This document shows, one piece after another, positions 1-11,961 of a stretch of DNA of 64,000 nt. The DNA comes from Gari tellinella (Eukaryota; Mollusca; Bivalvia; Cardiida; Psammobiidae), in assembly GCA_922989275.2 (NCBI GenBank), contig OV277862.1:48571786-48635785 (forward strand). Direction: 5' to 3'. Positions within the stretch are counted from its first letter, which is position 1; each line of letters opens with the position of its first letter. The position numbers were made by a program, and so were the translations under genes. Below the pieces are notes generated by a model that saw only the letters and a list, made by a program, of their open reading frames with translations, had not been told where the DNA came from and searched no databases.

Positions 1-163
1 TATTTATAAAATTTGCAATTTTATGAGTTTTTGCGTAAGAAACATCAATATGAAGTGTCAAATAGTTTGGATCCTGATTAGACGCCGCGTCACGCGGCGT
101 CTAATCAGGATCCAAACTGTTTGTAAATGGTGGCGATGTCGGGCTAAGCAGTGGATGGGTTAA
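1..163. mobile_element. TTAA-1 element, right part (cut by window edge)
   Basis: Contains hairpin alpha at 61-123, with arms of about 29 bases around an apex GCGTCACGC. It ends at a TTAA at 160-163 preceded by GGATGGG. The left end lies outside the window. Confidence 0.6.
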
Positions 164-846
164 CTATACTATGACCGGAAAATTAGATTGAATCTCGAAA
201 TGAGTTGTATGTTGTATTTGTTGTTTCGTTAAACGTAATGTTGTAATGCATATATGTATAAGTACATACCTATTGCTAAATATTATTTGAAAGTTGGATT
301 TTGTTTTGATTGTTGGAAACTACCTCTCTTATTTATTCTGTATTAGGTATTAGGCTTATTGTTAGGTTGAATCATCATTACATATGGTTGCGGTAGATTT
401 TTTGTAGGATAACCTGGGGCACTTGAATGTTTAACACCCTTTTCCTTGCATGGAATTTAATATGTGTATGCATCTCAAATATAAGCTAGGTAGAATCAGT
501 AAATAAATTATTTCTAGTTAGATTTTAAACTTTAATGCTTATGCACCTTTATATAATTATTATTCATCTCGCTACCTAGACATTATTTAAAGAAACGACA
601 CGATTATGTGTAATGAAAAAGTCACTGTTCATACGTTTTCATGTCAGTTTGTATGTTTTGTAAGGATTGTTGATTTCAACAATTATTCTTAATAAAGCAA
701 AATAAATATATATGTATCTATCGCTTGGATATGTAAAGTGTGTATTTCCTCGGTAACAACCAATTCGAGCATCTTTCAAGAACAGTTTGGAAGTTGAAGG
801 GCTTTCTTTTATTTGAAGCCGAGCTATATCCTTCTATTGCTTTGCT
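164..846. other. AT-rich stretch with no recognised feature
   Basis: No exon-like open frame with splice signals and no member of the local repeat families was seen here. Confidence 0.5.
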
Positions 847-1098
847 TTAACCCTTTCCCTTATAGAAGCGACTTTTAGCACATCCATTTTATTCATCCGC
901 TGAAGAAAATAGTTCCAATATATACCGTAATGAGCATGTGTCATATTTAATACTTTCCTTATTCTAGCAGTTAATAGCTTAAAGCAGGCTGAAAGTAAAG
1001 CAGAATGCACCATATGGCGCATTCTGCTTTACTTTCAACCTGCTTTAAGTAGTCACCTATTTTCAAAATAAGAAACAGGCTATGGGGTAAAGGGTTAA
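847..1098. mobile_element. TTAA-2 element with hairpin beta
   Basis: Bounded by TTAA at both ends with inverted termini (TTAACCCTTTCCC and GGGGTAAAGGGTTAA). Hairpin beta lies off-centre at about 972-1050. The TTAA target duplication and CCC ends are like those of piggyBac-type non-autonomous elements; the superfamily is inference. Confidence 0.75.
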
Positions 1099-1282
1099 AA
1101 CATGCATACATTAATTATTAATTATTGAATATATTAAAAGTAATTGCCTGAAGCGCAGTTTATAGGATCTAATTTTGAAACATGTATTAATAATTAAAAA
1201 TGTGTTGCTGATATTATAAATATTTTAAAAAAAGTGTTGCTGATGTTTTGTCAGCTTGATAATATTATGTACTCTTATGTAA

Positions 1283-1414
1283 ATGAATACTGACTATATT
1301 GGACAGGCGGCCCTTATAGGTAGTAAGGTCGAGGTTTCCCTGCCAAAGAAACGCCCGAGGTCCGTTTATGGGCAGGAAAAAATCAGACAGATACACTTAC
1401 ATAGTAGTAGTAGG
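1283..1414 (+). CDS. Exon 1 (candidate) of unrecognised five-exon gene
   Basis: Open from an ATG at 1283 for 44 codons to a donor AGG|GTAAGC after base 1414, in phase 0. A possible acceptor GGACAG|GCG at 1306/1307 is also in phase 0, so this may be an internal exon rather than the first one. The translation is basic and protein-like (KVEVSLPKKRPRSVYGQEK), richer in G and C than the flanks and outside all repeat families. The gene is inferred from four further phase-0 exons downstream on the same strand. I do not recognise the protein. Confidence 0.45.
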
Positions 1415-2020
1415 GTAAGCATCTTTATGACATATATATGTTTTCAATATATTCTACGACTTTGATAATCTCAGAAATAGATTAAATGAAGTGGGCGTTT
1501 TCACTAATATAAAGACAGAAGCCACATGCACTTAAGTACTGTTATCTGCTGCAAGGCGGTCGATGTTGTTCATTTGTTTCTTAATACAAACAATGCAATG
1601 TCAAAGTTTTTGTAACAATTTTGTTTTTCCCAAAATTACAATTCATTTTAGAACAATATTAATATTAGTAAGGATTAATTAAAATATACGAAAATTTATA
1701 AATATATCACAATTTATTGTAACACGTACATTGCAAGGTGTGGCCAATTAAATGGATCTACGTTGTTTGTAAATTAAACGTAAATATTTTAATTTATAGA
1801 ACAAATCCCATTATTAAAAAAGCTTTCTTAAGTTTTGATTAAACATAATGATTGAAAAGGACGCTGCAAATAATCATATTTGATATAAGGAAACTTAAGG
1901 CCAGAGATTTAATGTAAATCAACATGTAGATATACATATATTATTATATTCCGCTGATAAAAACTAAAACAATAGAAGTGATAAAGTCTGACTTGAGCAC
2001 TGGGTTTATTTTGTTGGTAG

Positions 2021-2089
2021 GATGCCTCTCCCGCTGGAGCCGGTGTTGCTGCAACAAGTACTGCTGGTCTGCAAGCACACAAGCCAGTT
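2021..2089 (+). CDS. Exon 2 (candidate) of the same gene
   Basis: 69 bases between acceptor TTTGTTGGTAG and donor GTT|GTAAGT, exactly 23 codons in phase 0. The translation is Ala, Gly, Thr and Ser-rich (DASPAGAGVAATSTAG), so this part is likely disordered. The donor matches the consensus well. The introns on either side are about 0.6 and 1.5 kb. Confidence 0.5.
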
Positions 2090-2354
2090 GTAAGTATCTA
2101 TAGGGCTTGTTGCAGTGCGTAGTCAACAGACTTATTGTTTAAATACATTCATTGAAATTAAGTGAAAATATTGCAAATGTCGCATTTGATCACATACGGT
2201 TGATATTTAGGTTTCATACATGCATCGACTTGCTACGTCGTATGTACAAAACATTACCTTCACCCTTTTCATCCCTACACTACATAACCTAGAAAACAAT
2301 GGTTCTTTGCATGTTTGATCCTATGCAGAATACATGTATCAAGACTGCTGACCA

Positions 2355-2597
2355 GGGTCCCGTTTCATAAAACTTCGTACGACAAAAACGGTCGTAAGTC
2401 AGATTATAAAAGTCTCAATTATTATTTATTTCTCCATCTAATCCTGTCTTGTGACATCATTTTGGAATTTTCTTTTCAAGACGATTCTACAGAGATGTCA
2501 CAAGACACGATAAGATAAAGAAAACAGAAATTAAATGTTTTTTTAAGTTTTGACTTACGATTGTTTTTGTCGTACAAAATTTATGAAACGGGTCCCA
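2355..2597. repeat. FB-2 foldback element
   Basis: Arms of about 45 bases (GGTCCCGTTTCATAAAAC and its inverse) with the motif CGTACGACAAAAACGGTCGT enclose a partly palindromic middle. It lies in the intron between candidate exons 2 and 3. Relatives are at 19343, 31736 and 49016. Confidence 0.7.
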
Positions 2598-3586
2598 GGA
2601 CCTAAACTGATTTACACGCAATACAATATTGCTTTAGTCAATTTTCCTCATTTTTTTTAAATTTGAAGAATAAATTCAGACACCTGCTTAAAGCATATGA
2701 CGCCATGGCAGAAGGCGAAGACGTTATAGCAGTGAAGGGGCTAAAACCGCTAAAAGTCTGGTGACTAGGTACTGCGTATTATAATGATTTGTAACTAAAT
2801 ATTATACAATTTAATTATTGAAACATTTCCCTAATTAATTTTCTTTTTACATTTATTAGGTAGCTGATGAGAATTGTCCATTTCACACTATTAGTGAAAC
2901 TAGTTATAAGAACAGTGTATTGATTAGTGAATGTTAACTGATGTGTGCTTATATGAGATTAGTTGTTAACCTATTTTGCATTTGTTTCAGGTCATGACTG
3001 ATATAGATATTAGTATGCATGACGCCCCTAATCAAATAACAAACATATATACCCTCACCCATCAATGACAGTGTCGTGGTTATCATTTCCGCTAAACAAA
3101 CACCTAATTCGCGTTTTTCTCAACTAACTGAAAACGGAGCGTGCGAATTCGAATGCCCCCGCGACCTTCACACAATCACTTGGTGAACTGAATCGATAGT
3201 ATGGTGCCAGGTACAATCCCGGGAAACAAAGGCTGGTGGTAAAATTTGCTTCTGCATGGCGGGTTAAATTAATTTTGTAAATGTGGTAATATTTAGAATT
3301 TTGGCAGAATTGCTATTTAATCTTTTTGTCACAAGTTGCTAAATTAATGTTTAGAATTGTTTCAACATGTCTTAGATGCTCAGTGTTTAGCTTGCATGTA
3401 AATAACTATAGGGAAGCGGAGGTTACGCTAAATATTTCGAAGAAACTATCATAAGGAACTGTTTTATTTAAACGAATTATACGGAATCATATCTTGCTAA
3501 CTATATTAACATCACTACACAGTTAAAGGTGCTATCCATATAAAATGTTAACTGACTAAACTTGTACAAAACACATGCATTTTCAG

Positions 3587-3658
3587 TGTCCAGCAGCTTA
3601 TTCAAAACGTATTCAAGATGTAGATGGTCCAAAACGACCAAGCATCATGTCGTGGCAG
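3587..3658 (+). CDS. Exon 3 (candidate) of the same gene
   Basis: 72 bases from acceptor GCATTTTCAG to donor CAG|GTAAAG, 24 codons, phase 0 at both ends. The translation (CPAAYSKRIQDVDGPKRPSI...MSWQ) joins in frame to exon 4 to give SWQYRIDAY. Both splice sites match consensus. No known domain was recognised. Confidence 0.6.
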
Positions 3659-3740
3659 GTAAAGTCCCATTACGTTTCATCCATTTCAGTACAGAAAAGT
3701 CTCGCTATTGCAGCCATTCAAATGAACAATCATTTATGGA

Positions 3741-3983
3741 TTAACCCTTGCAACCATACAGTCCTCTGTAGAGATTACTGATTACAAAATGCAAACACTG
3801 TACACCCTGATCAGAGGACTTCTATAGAAGCCCTCTGATCAGGGTCTGCACTGTTTGATAGTTTCATTGGTTTGTCTTGTCATACCAGAACTGTAACAGT
3901 AGACTGGTTCAAAATACTTGTACTAGAAGAGTCAAAACGGATTATAAAAACACACAAGAGAAATTAAGGGTTGAAAGGGTTAA
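3741..3983. mobile_element. TTAA-3 element with hairpin gamma
   Basis: TTAA at both ends (TTAACCCTTGC and GAAAGGGTTAA). Hairpin gamma at 3792-3857 has arms around ACCCTGATCAGAGG and apex TTCTATAGAA. Confidence 0.7.
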
Positions 3984-4509
3984 CAAACCATTTAATTAAT
4001 CAGAATGAACAGCGGGATAATACATCACTTACCGGTACTTGCTGAAATAATTATTTTGTTTCTAGACTGGTCATAAATAGCGGGACATACTGTATACATT
4101 TACTTTCAACAGACATATCAAGTAGCTAGAAACAGCATACTATTCAAATATTCTCTGTAGATAAGACAAATATTATGTAATTGCAATGATAAGTATCTGC
4201 TGTAGGGAAATCATAATATACAGATTCGTATAATGCAATAATAGAAAATAAATGGTTTCACGAGATAACCCGGCTTTATATCCGGTAAGCTATTCAAAGA
4301 TCGAATCGAAATTAGCAAGTTAAAACAATGCTTTTGCTATTGAATAAATCTTTCTGTTTAGCTTAGGTTTCACAGAATAAAACTCAAACATACACTCCAG
4401 ATAAGATGGCTTGATATAACATTTCCATTTTCTGTGTCACTACCATTATCGAATCGACGATTCTATTGAGTTGTCGAAACATAGTGTTTGAGGCATAGTA
4501 GTTTTAGTG

Positions 4510-5127
4510 CAGTGCTCCCTCTCTTAACCAACACCCAATGGGAGACAAAGATCGTGTGTTGTTCGGAGGCAGTCGTTATTGTGAGGGGAATTTAGTACAC
4601 TTTTCTGACTTTTGCAAACAGTTTGAACCAATATCAGACGCCGTATAAAACGGGGTCTGATCTGGGCCCAAACTATTTTCCACTCGTCTGTATGTGTCTT
4701 CTGTCAAAATGTCCAATAGGCCTACGTAACTTTGAAAAAAGCAGCAAACGCCCATTTTAAGCAGACAGTATTGTAGCAGTGAAAGCGTTAGACAAATTTG
4801 TCTTATTTTGGAAACAGCAGCAAGCTTTGTTTTAACCCTTTCCCCCATAGAAGCGCCTTTTAGCGAATATGATTTGTTCCTCCGCTAAAGAAAATAGTTC
4901 CAATTCAATCAGTCATGAATATATATTATAGAGAATATTTTCTATATTGTAGCACATGATAGCTTAAAGCAGGCTGAAAGTAAAGCAGAATGCGCCTTAG
5001 GGCGCATTCTGCTTAACTTTCAACCTGCATTAAGTAGTCACCTATCTTCAATTCTAGAAATAGGCTATCAAGTAATGGGTTAAGGAGGGGTCGTTGTTGG
5101 GAGGGCCGTTATAGGGAGGAAGCACTG
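4510..5127. mobile_element. TA-2 element carrying hairpin alpha and a nested TTAA-2
   Basis: Starts CAGTGCTCCCTCTC and ends GGGAGGAAGCACTG followed by TA. A degenerate hairpin alpha lies at about 4617-4675. A complete TTAA-2 element (4832-5083) is inserted in the right half, so the TA-2 element is older. TA flanks and CAGTG ends are typical of Tc1/mariner-type miniatures. Confidence 0.65.
4832..5083. mobile_element. TTAA-2 element nested in TA-2
   Basis: Same family as 847-1098 with TTAA at both ends. Hairpin beta (apex GCGCCTTAGGGCGC) is at about 4967-5038. Confidence 0.75.
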
Positions 5128-5204
5128 TAGTAGACATATCCCATTACCTGGAGCTACCTAGCTTACATGTTGTGATGCACCTTTTATAAATGTCGTTCCA
5201 ACAG

Positions 5205-5373
5205 TACCGAATTGACGCGTACACACCACCAGAAGACTTAGTACACGTGCCTCGCTCTTTAGGCACTTTGAAGGGTCAACTTCGCGATTGCAAAGACAAA
5301 CTTGATCGCCACAGACAGCTTATGGACAGGTACCTGGTAACGGACACTGGATTGTCAGCTGATGATATGCAGG
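5205..5373 (+). CDS. Exon 4, main exon of the unrecognised gene
   Basis: Starts at acceptor CGTTCCAACAG|TAC in phase 0 and encodes 56 residues. They begin YRIDAYTPPEDLVHVPRSLG and continue with a short charged, probably helical segment (KGQLRDCKDKLDRHRQ) and a tail ending TGLSADDMQ. The joined exons would give a soluble protein of about 170 residues, without signal peptide or membrane segment. The donor region reads ATGCAGGGTAAAC. A GT donor forces the cut after 5373, one base past the codon boundary. Joined to 16212 that gives Q-A-stop, whereas a cut at 5372 would continue in frame for 25 residues. An unseen exon, real early termination or one extra G in the assembly are all possible. Family not recognised; role unknown. 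Confidence 0.6.
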
Positions 5374-5575
5374 GTAAACATTTAAAACTTTGAGATTTTT
5401 CAGAGAAACAGGTCTTGAAAAGCTGGTGTCATCTTCTATTGTAAAGTATGTTTTATGTATTTTTATAACATCTCGGGTTTAGTAGTGAATACGCTATTCT
5501 TGTCAGAACCATGCGCTTTTACCAAAGAACCATGCTGCGTGCTTTAACTTGAACAAAATCAATCAGTCAATCAAA

Positions 5576-5788
5576 GTCCAAGGTAATAAAGTGTTTTGAG
5601 TTGAGTCTGAGATCGTTCACAATCATTTGATTGTTCTGATTTGAGATTTTGCTCAAATTACATCATTGAGATCATTGTCAAGCATTTGATTGATCAGATT
5701 AAATTTTAGCTTTTGCTCAAGTCTGACCAATCATATACTTGAGAAGTATCGAAGATTTAATTCAAACGCTTTATAACATTGAGGCCTG
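5576..5788. repeat. FB-1 foldback element, longer variant
   Basis: Begins near AGGTAATAAAGTG and ends CGCTTTATAACATTGAGGCC. The inner arms repeat TTGATTGNTCAGATT, so this copy seems to hold an internal duplication compared with the ~150-base copies at 7333 and 17204. Confidence 0.6.
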
Positions 5789-7332
5789 ATGTAGATCCAA
5801 GGGATCGAGCTCAAAACTGGTTGACGCCCAGAATATACCAAATCGTTACTATTTGTGAAAAGGATCATTTGGACGTTTATTCACGAGTTGGTTCTTATTG
5901 CACTCTGCCAAAGTGTTTTACTTACCAATACGTTTCGACAACGACCAGTGACCTTAATCACTAGCGACTGTGGGATAGTGTTGAGAACTACTTCCCCTTT
6001 GTTTACCGTCATTGTCGGTAGAACGAGGATGTAGCTCCAAAGGTCTCTTCGCAATCGCTAGTGATTAATACAATAGCTTGTTGTTGAAATGTCTAGGTAA
6101 GCAAACTACTTTAGTCGTACAGTAAAGGATTACTCGTTTAAACATTCGTTAAAATATTCAAATCCAGTGCAATATTGAATTCGAATATAGTTTAAACGGG
6201 AATTAATGACGTCGCATCCCTGTAAGGCACAGTCTATTTAGACGACAGGACTCGCTGCTCTAAAGACTTAAGTTGGATGTACCTAAAGCAAACTTCAATA
6301 GGTAGATGATACACCACAACCCATTCGCAGAGTGACTGTAATTTGTTTGTAATGCATGGCAGAAGGTGGAACACATGTTTTGTGGTATCAATGTCGCTTA
6401 CTGCCACTCTGTTTTGCTTAAGTTCAAGCGCGATCTTAAAAGCTTAATTTAAATCGTTTGATTGTGGTACAAACAATACAGCTTAATAGGCCCCACCAAT
6501 TGTTAAAAGATTGTATTGCAAAGTAAATTCACCAGTGCAATAGTCTCCGCTTGTTCTCTTATTTTAGCCATGCAGAGTTTTTGTCTTCTCTACCAGTCCG
6601 TGTCGATACCTTGACTTTTTACTGCAAAATGTTGTGTGAAGGTCGTGTCGCGATACAGAACGATATCGGGTAATATAAAGTTTTCATGGGCATGAGAAGT
6701 CTATGTTCAGTAGATCGTCAGCTACAGTTTTAAATGACGTAAGCCATTTTAAAAAATGAAACATTTGGTCATACAAGATATGATTATCTGGAAATGTATG
6801 AACGCTATAATTGCGATGTATCTATAGCGATAAAATGATCCATTTCTAATATCCAAAATGTACAATAACCGTTGAAAAGATACAGAACGTGAATCATCCG
6901 AAATGGGCATTCTGTATACAAAGTATGAAACCGGTGTCAATATATTTCTATTGTAATATTACCATTGTTGTTGTAACTTTTCTACAGTTCTTCAATAACG
7001 CTTGTCTCTTTTACAAATATGAATCTTTTCACAATTGTATCAGTTTATTATCTTTCATTATCTGACTTCTTGCTTAAACAATTCTATTTGCAAGTGGTCG
7101 CAGCCTCCAAGGCACACCTGGGATCGAGAGCTTAATTATACCACATACCGCTACACGGGTACGGAAATGAACCAACAGGGCATTGGCATGCACTGCACGA
7201 TATAAGCCGAGTTGCTAGATAAACGCATTGCACTCAATTTTCAGTTCTGTTGTAGAACAAATGGCTAATGTCACATAACATTATGACACTCACGCCTGGC
7301 TGTATTAAGCACTTCTTTCTGGACTTTTGTCA
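5789..7332. other. Intronic or intergenic stretch, little recognised
   Basis: Only a short inverted match (AATCACTAGCGA near 5954 and TCGCTAGTGATT near 6055) was noticed. No supported exon was found. Confidence 0.4.
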
Positions 7333-7480
7333 GGCTCCGAGGTTATAAAGCGTTTTAGTTGAGTCTGGGTGTGTTCCCAAGCATTAGATTGGTCAGATTT
7401 GAGCCTAGGCACAAATCTGACCAATCAAATGCTTGGAAACGAGTTTAGACTCAACTAAAACGCTTTATAACATCGGAGCC
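7333..7480. repeat. FB-1 foldback element
   Basis: Almost the whole element is one palindrome. It runs from GGCTCCGAGGTTATAAAGCG to its inverse, with apex TTTGAGCCTAGGCACAAA. Arms are about 70 bases. Confidence 0.75.
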
Positions 7481-7695
7481 AGTAGTATTCTCTCATTAGC
7501 GTTGCTTTTGTTACTTTGAGGTCGATTTGTATATCAATTTAGATGTTTCAACTACAATTTTCACTAACCAAATTTATTTTCATTACATTTTTTTTGATTA
7601 TTTTAAGTTTTAGAACATTAGCGTTCATTTACGCTCGAATGTATGAAAAGTTTGTACTCTGAAACAGTATACTATGTTATAAAATGATAACCTGA

Positions 7696-7853
7696 CTTCA
7701 AGGTTATAAAGAGTTTGAGTTGAGTCTTAGATCGTTATCAAGGATTTAATTGGTCATATTTAAACATTTGCTTAGCAAAACCTCAAATCTGACCAATTAA
7801 ATGCTTGAGAACGATCTCAGACTCAATCCGAAATCTATATAACCTTGATGCCT
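7696..7853. repeat. FB-1 foldback element
   Basis: Runs from CAAGGTTATAAAGAG to the inverse ending ATAACCTTGATG, with a central asymmetric loop containing TTGCTTAGC. Confidence 0.7.
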
Positions 7854-8044
7854 GTATATAACTTATATATTTACTCTACTCTACCTATCTATTGTTTTTT
7901 TTTTATAAATTATATCTTACTCACCAATAACAATTTATTTTTTAATACCAAAATCGAAATTCATTTTTACGATGATACATGGTACAAACTTTTTCATGGA
8001 AGTAGATTGCCGATTTTAAGTTTTGCTTCTTTTGTGAGTACAAC

Positions 8045-8170
8045 GGGCCTTAGATTATTAGAAGTTTGAGTAGAGTCTGAGGTCGTTCGCAAGCATTTGA
8101 TTGGTCTGACTAATCAAAATGTTTGCGAACGATCTCAGCCTCATCTCAAACTCTTTATAACTTTGGACCC
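8045..8170. repeat. FB-1 foldback element, shortened
   Basis: Same outer arms as the other FB-1 copies, but the apex is reduced to TTGGTCTGACTAATCAA. Part of the inner stem is therefore missing. Confidence 0.65.
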
Positions 8171-8640
8171 TGGGTTGATTTCCTTATAGTTCTAGATATG
8201 CCCAATGAAAAGATGGCAAATTTATCCAGAAAGTAGACACAGCCACTAGGTGTTTCGTCGCTGATTGCTTTACGTGTCAAACAAAGAAATAATAACCATG
8301 GCATGTCTACGTAGGCTTTGATTAGCTGATGTCATTGTACCGTTAGTGTCCTGTACGAAGCTCATGTCAATAGCAGCAATTCTTTCAGCTTTCGATGGTG
8401 TACTTTGGCTATTGCCAACCGTGTGAGTGGAGATTCAGCAGTGTTTCTGTGTAATACGTGTTCTTTTGCAGTTCTTATGAATATAAAAAGCAGGAAGTAC
8501 CCTGAAGAGCCTGCTTTGGTATGTTTGGTATGATATCCTGGTTGACCTTAATCTTTTAGTAAACAATGGAATTTGCATAGCCGTTGAAACATTATGATAT
8601 TAATAAGGAAGCAATATTAACTCAGTCACCCCTGAAACAG

Positions 8641-8836
8641 TTAATCGACAATTCCAATTTCAAAACATGTCCAGTCCATTTTTTACTACTTAGGGTTGAT
8701 TTTAACAATGTATTTTAAAATGACAAACAGTGTAGATCCTGATCAGAAGGGAGCCCTCTGATCAGGGTATACACTGTTTGCATGAGACAAGTGTTATCCT
8801 CACGGGTACAATGATTGCTAGGGTTGAATGTGTTAA
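8641..8836. mobile_element. TTAA-3 element
   Basis: Hairpin gamma at 8724-8780. The right TTAA (8833-8836) is shared with the next element, so two TTAA elements abut at a single target site. Confidence 0.6.
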
Positions 8837-9046
8837 CCCTTAGCCCGCCAAATAAATTGTCGTCTGCTATATTTCTCGTCTGCTTCAAGTTTCAAAGTGC
8901 TTCAAAGTTGCTCAAAATTGCTGAAAATGTTGTCCGAGTGTCAAACAGCTTGGATCCGGATGAGACGCCGAGTTACTCGGCGTCTCATCCGGATCCAAGC
9001 TGTTTGCATATGGAGCTATAGTCGTGACTGGCAGGCTAAGGGTTAA
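8833..9046. mobile_element. TTAA-1 element
   Basis: Termini TTAACCCTTAGCCCGCC and GGCAGGCTAAGGGTTAA are inverted copies. Hairpin alpha (8942-9006) is a variant: both arms carry GATGAGACGCC in place of GATCAGACGCC, and AGCTTGG in place of AGTTTGG, so pairing is kept. Confidence 0.8.
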
Positions 9047-9432
9047 CATATTGTGTTTTACTGGCTTCATTATCTGTATAATATATATAATCAACTGTGT
9101 GGAAAACAGTGGCAACAAGATTCATTTGAAAGCAAATCAAATGCAATCGTTTCAATGCCATACGGGCTATGTAAATTTCAATGCAAATAGATTAACGTTA
9201 CAATATAACCAAATATAAATGTAATTGTGCTAGACTTATTTGTGATATTGTAACAATGTTCCAGCGTCTTTTCATGCATGATGCCAGTGATACTTTTAAT
9301 AGCGTTTTTCACTAATATAATAATCTAGTCCGTATAGTAATACTTTCATATGTATATTGTCATTGTGTACTTGTACTTGTTATCATTGTAGACGTCGTAG
9401 TTAACATTTTATATCAGTTTTCCCTGTATGTA

Positions 9433-9687
9433 CAGTGGAGAATCTGTTATTCTTTCCCGTTTAAACGCAAACGTACGCAAACGTACGCAAACGCAAAACA
9501 CTAAAACGTAGAAAATACAACTTTTTGACAATTCTGATAATTCATGTTTATCTTGGTGGCAAACAATTTGGAGCCTGATCAGACGCCGGGTTACCCGTCG
9601 TCTGATCTGGCTCCAAACTGTTTGCACTGCAAATAATAGTTTTAGCGTAAACGCGTTTATTGGGAAAGAATAACAGTTTCTCCACTG
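9433..9687. mobile_element. TA-1 miniature element
   Basis: Inverted ends CAGTGGAGAATCTGTTATTC and CACTG, flanked by TA. Subterminal GTTTAAACGC and GCGTTTATTGGG are on opposite sides and hairpin alpha is central. An extra ACGTACGCAA repeat unit lies near 9470. Confidence 0.85.
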
Positions 9688-9796
9688 TATCTCACATAAC
9701 TTCATTTTTCATAGCGACGTACAGTCGAATGTTAGAAATAAACTATGTATTCGAGCAGAGCTCCAGATAATGGTAATATTTCAGTTACCATCAGTA

Positions 9797-9897
9797 TGCC
9801 TCCACCAAATTTTATGACGTGACTACTTATTGGAATCGTCGCTTTTCGGCGCTTCTAATGTGTAATTACAACATACATATAGTATTTGGTGGAGGCA
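9797..9897. repeat. Short foldback
   Basis: TGCCTCCACCAAAT at 9797-9810 is exactly inverted at 9884-9897, around about 73 bases. Confidence 0.6.
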
Positions 9898-11514
9898 CAA
9901 AGAGAAAACGTTGACCTTGTTGAAACTTTTACATTTCACAACTATAAAATATCGACTATGGCGATTTCGAGTTTTTAAAAACATGTATTAATGCTGATTA
10001 CTTCTACTTCACAGATTTTCAGCTGTTTTGGGTGAATTTTGGTAAATGCTTTATTCTTACATTGACGTTTTCTTGGAGATGATAAGGGTTCAGTTTAATT
10101 TGGCTCTGAAGAAAAGAGAACAATTATACAGGGAAAACTGGTATAACATGAACATTTTAATCGCTGTGGTGAAACGGAGAATTTCCAATATCCTGAAATA
10201 CGCTATTGGTATATATAAATATATAATTTCAATTTATCAACTTTATGTGGTGTTGTTTAGGAATTCATTTCGTCTCATGGTTTTGTTAAGATGTCTTTTC
10301 TCTGGACTTTCGTTTTAGCTAAATGTATATAGAAGGGCATATCAGCTTTGTACTTAAGTTCATAATTATGAAAAGGACCAAAAACTCTTTTGACAACCCA
10401 ATAGTATTATAACTGTTACATATGGGAAAAACTGAAAATATACATATATTGAAGAAAATGTAAAAACTATCTCATGGTTAAAAGTTTCACTGTTTATTCC
10501 ATTTTATTGATAATCAAATATGCTACCATTTCAAAACGAAATGCATTCACATGAAAATGCGTGTAATGTATTTTAGCAAACAATTTCTCATGAAACGTTA
10601 ACGTTATATAACTTAAATGAGTAACGATATGTTGACGGATAATGTACAACTCTCCGTTGATATCTACTTATTGCATCTGTTTAATACAAATAGTCATACC
10701 AAGTGATGAAAACAACCATTTATTTGTTTAATGAGCACACGAAGAAAACAAGATAATATTGGGATTATTTAATAGTGATCTTTTAAACGGTGAGACCTTA
10801 ACTCCATCAAGATACCTGGGTCATACAAATAGAAATTATGAATTGATAGCTTACTCATTTAATGGAAAGATGGTTTAGAAAATAGTCAACCAACCTTGTC
10901 AGAAAGAGCCGGATTGAATGGCAACTCATCCGTTTTCTTTATCTGTTGACACAGTTTATTTATACTTCTGCTCTAATTTAAGGAGTAACGCCAAAATGAG
11001 ATCGGGACAGTGTCGAGCAATATCCGTACTCTGCTTTGAGCGATAGCCGTGTGCTCTATATAGAGTACCGACATTGAGCCGGTCTCATTAGGGACGTTCT
11101 TCCTTAGATGTGACGGTCGAAAAATAGCAGATCATCTTTGGTGTAAAGCATTTGTATAACGTACATACGAAACACTTTGTAATCGTTGGCGTCTCGTCAG
11201 GATCTACACTGTTTGCCCGTGTACCCTCTAATAAGGCACTAGGCTTAAATGTGTTTAGTTTATGATTTAATAATTTATTTCGTTAAAGTTCATTCAAGTG
11301 TGTGTTTTCATCTCTTGTCATATTGTTATATTGTCTATACATGTCCATAGTGAATATAATTATATGTTTACTTACTCATAAGACTATTTCATACGCTTAT
11401 TTTCCTTTGTGCTTAGTTTATTTAGCTTAGAAACGATATGTAAGTTTTGCATGAGAAATGTCACGTGTTTCTTTGACTGTTTGTTAGACGTTATCGGCCA
11501 CGGCTGACACTTAC
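9898..11514. other. Long stretch with no recognised element
   Basis: AT-rich. An open frame at 10046-10318 has no domain or splice context and is judged spurious. A hairpin-alpha right-arm relic (GGCGTCTCGTCAGGATC) is at about 11189-11216. Confidence 0.4.
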
Positions 11515-11695
11515 CACTCCCCGATGTCGGCCGTGAGAAGGAAGGCGAGGAGGGTACTTCGTGTATCCAAGGTGTAAAATTCGTATACATATCACGTGAT
11601 AACAGGGGTATGTACGGTGTAACCCATCCCTCCAATGTATGCACACCCTCGTATTGGGAACTACCATATGGGGAACCTTGTTTGCCTTTCCCCAT
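11515..11695 (-). CDS. Candidate exon, unrecognised
   Basis: On the minus strand an ATG at 11695 opens a frame of about 60 residues (MGKGKQGSPYGSSQYEG..., then a Pro/Ser-rich tail PSSPSFSRPTSGS). It ends at a donor GGAGTG|GTAAGTG after base 11515. The frame stays open upstream to about 11770, and an acceptor GTTGGTAG near 11720 is possible, so this could be an internal exon encoding a hydrophobic lead (IILTIVLSIM). The segment is GC-richer than its neighbours and outside the repeat families. No partner exon was found, so function and reality are uncertain. Confidence 0.35.
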
Positions 11696-11870
11696 AATCG
11701 ACAGAACTATAGTGAGGATGATTTCTACCAACAAACCAATGTGTTGATATTGTTGCTCTTTCTGTGTGACTCCTCATCTTCTAAATGCACGTCATATTCT
11801 TGACAAACTCCTTCTCTTCTCTACACCTACAAACCACTTCATTAACACACTTGAATGCCAAGAGCAATTT

Positions 11871-11961
11871 CAGTTGCACTTGAAAACAGTTTTGATGCAG
11901 ATCAGACGCCGAGTAACCCGGCGTCTGATCTGGATCAAAGCTGTTTGCTAGTGCAACTGTC
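11871..11961. repeat. Hairpin alpha with extended arms
   Basis: Hairpin alpha variant (arms GATGCAGATCAGACGCC / GGCGTCTGATCTGGATC). The pairing extends outward through CAGTTGCAC and GTGCAACTG. No terminal TTAA or TA motif was found. Confidence 0.6.

Noticed and set aside
2690..2755. GCAGTGAAGGGGCTAAA-like phrase resembling an exon
   Set aside because: It matches the right end of decayed TTAA-1 elements and has no splice sites.
2991..3070. Acceptor-like TTTGTTTCAG followed by an open frame starting VMTDIDISMHDAP
   Set aside because: The frame closes at TGA after 25 codons with no donor in between. It could only be an alternative terminal exon, for which there is no support.
9409..9705. Recurrent open frames with translations such as TVWSQIRRRVTRRLI in many places
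   Set aside because: They are translations of hairpin alpha and TA-1 sequence in various frames and both strands. They recur only because the repeat recurs, and they read equally well on the opposite strand.
10046..10318. 90-codon plus-strand open frame
   Set aside because: Starts with ATG but is low-complexity AT-rich translation without domain, splice context or any recognised relative.
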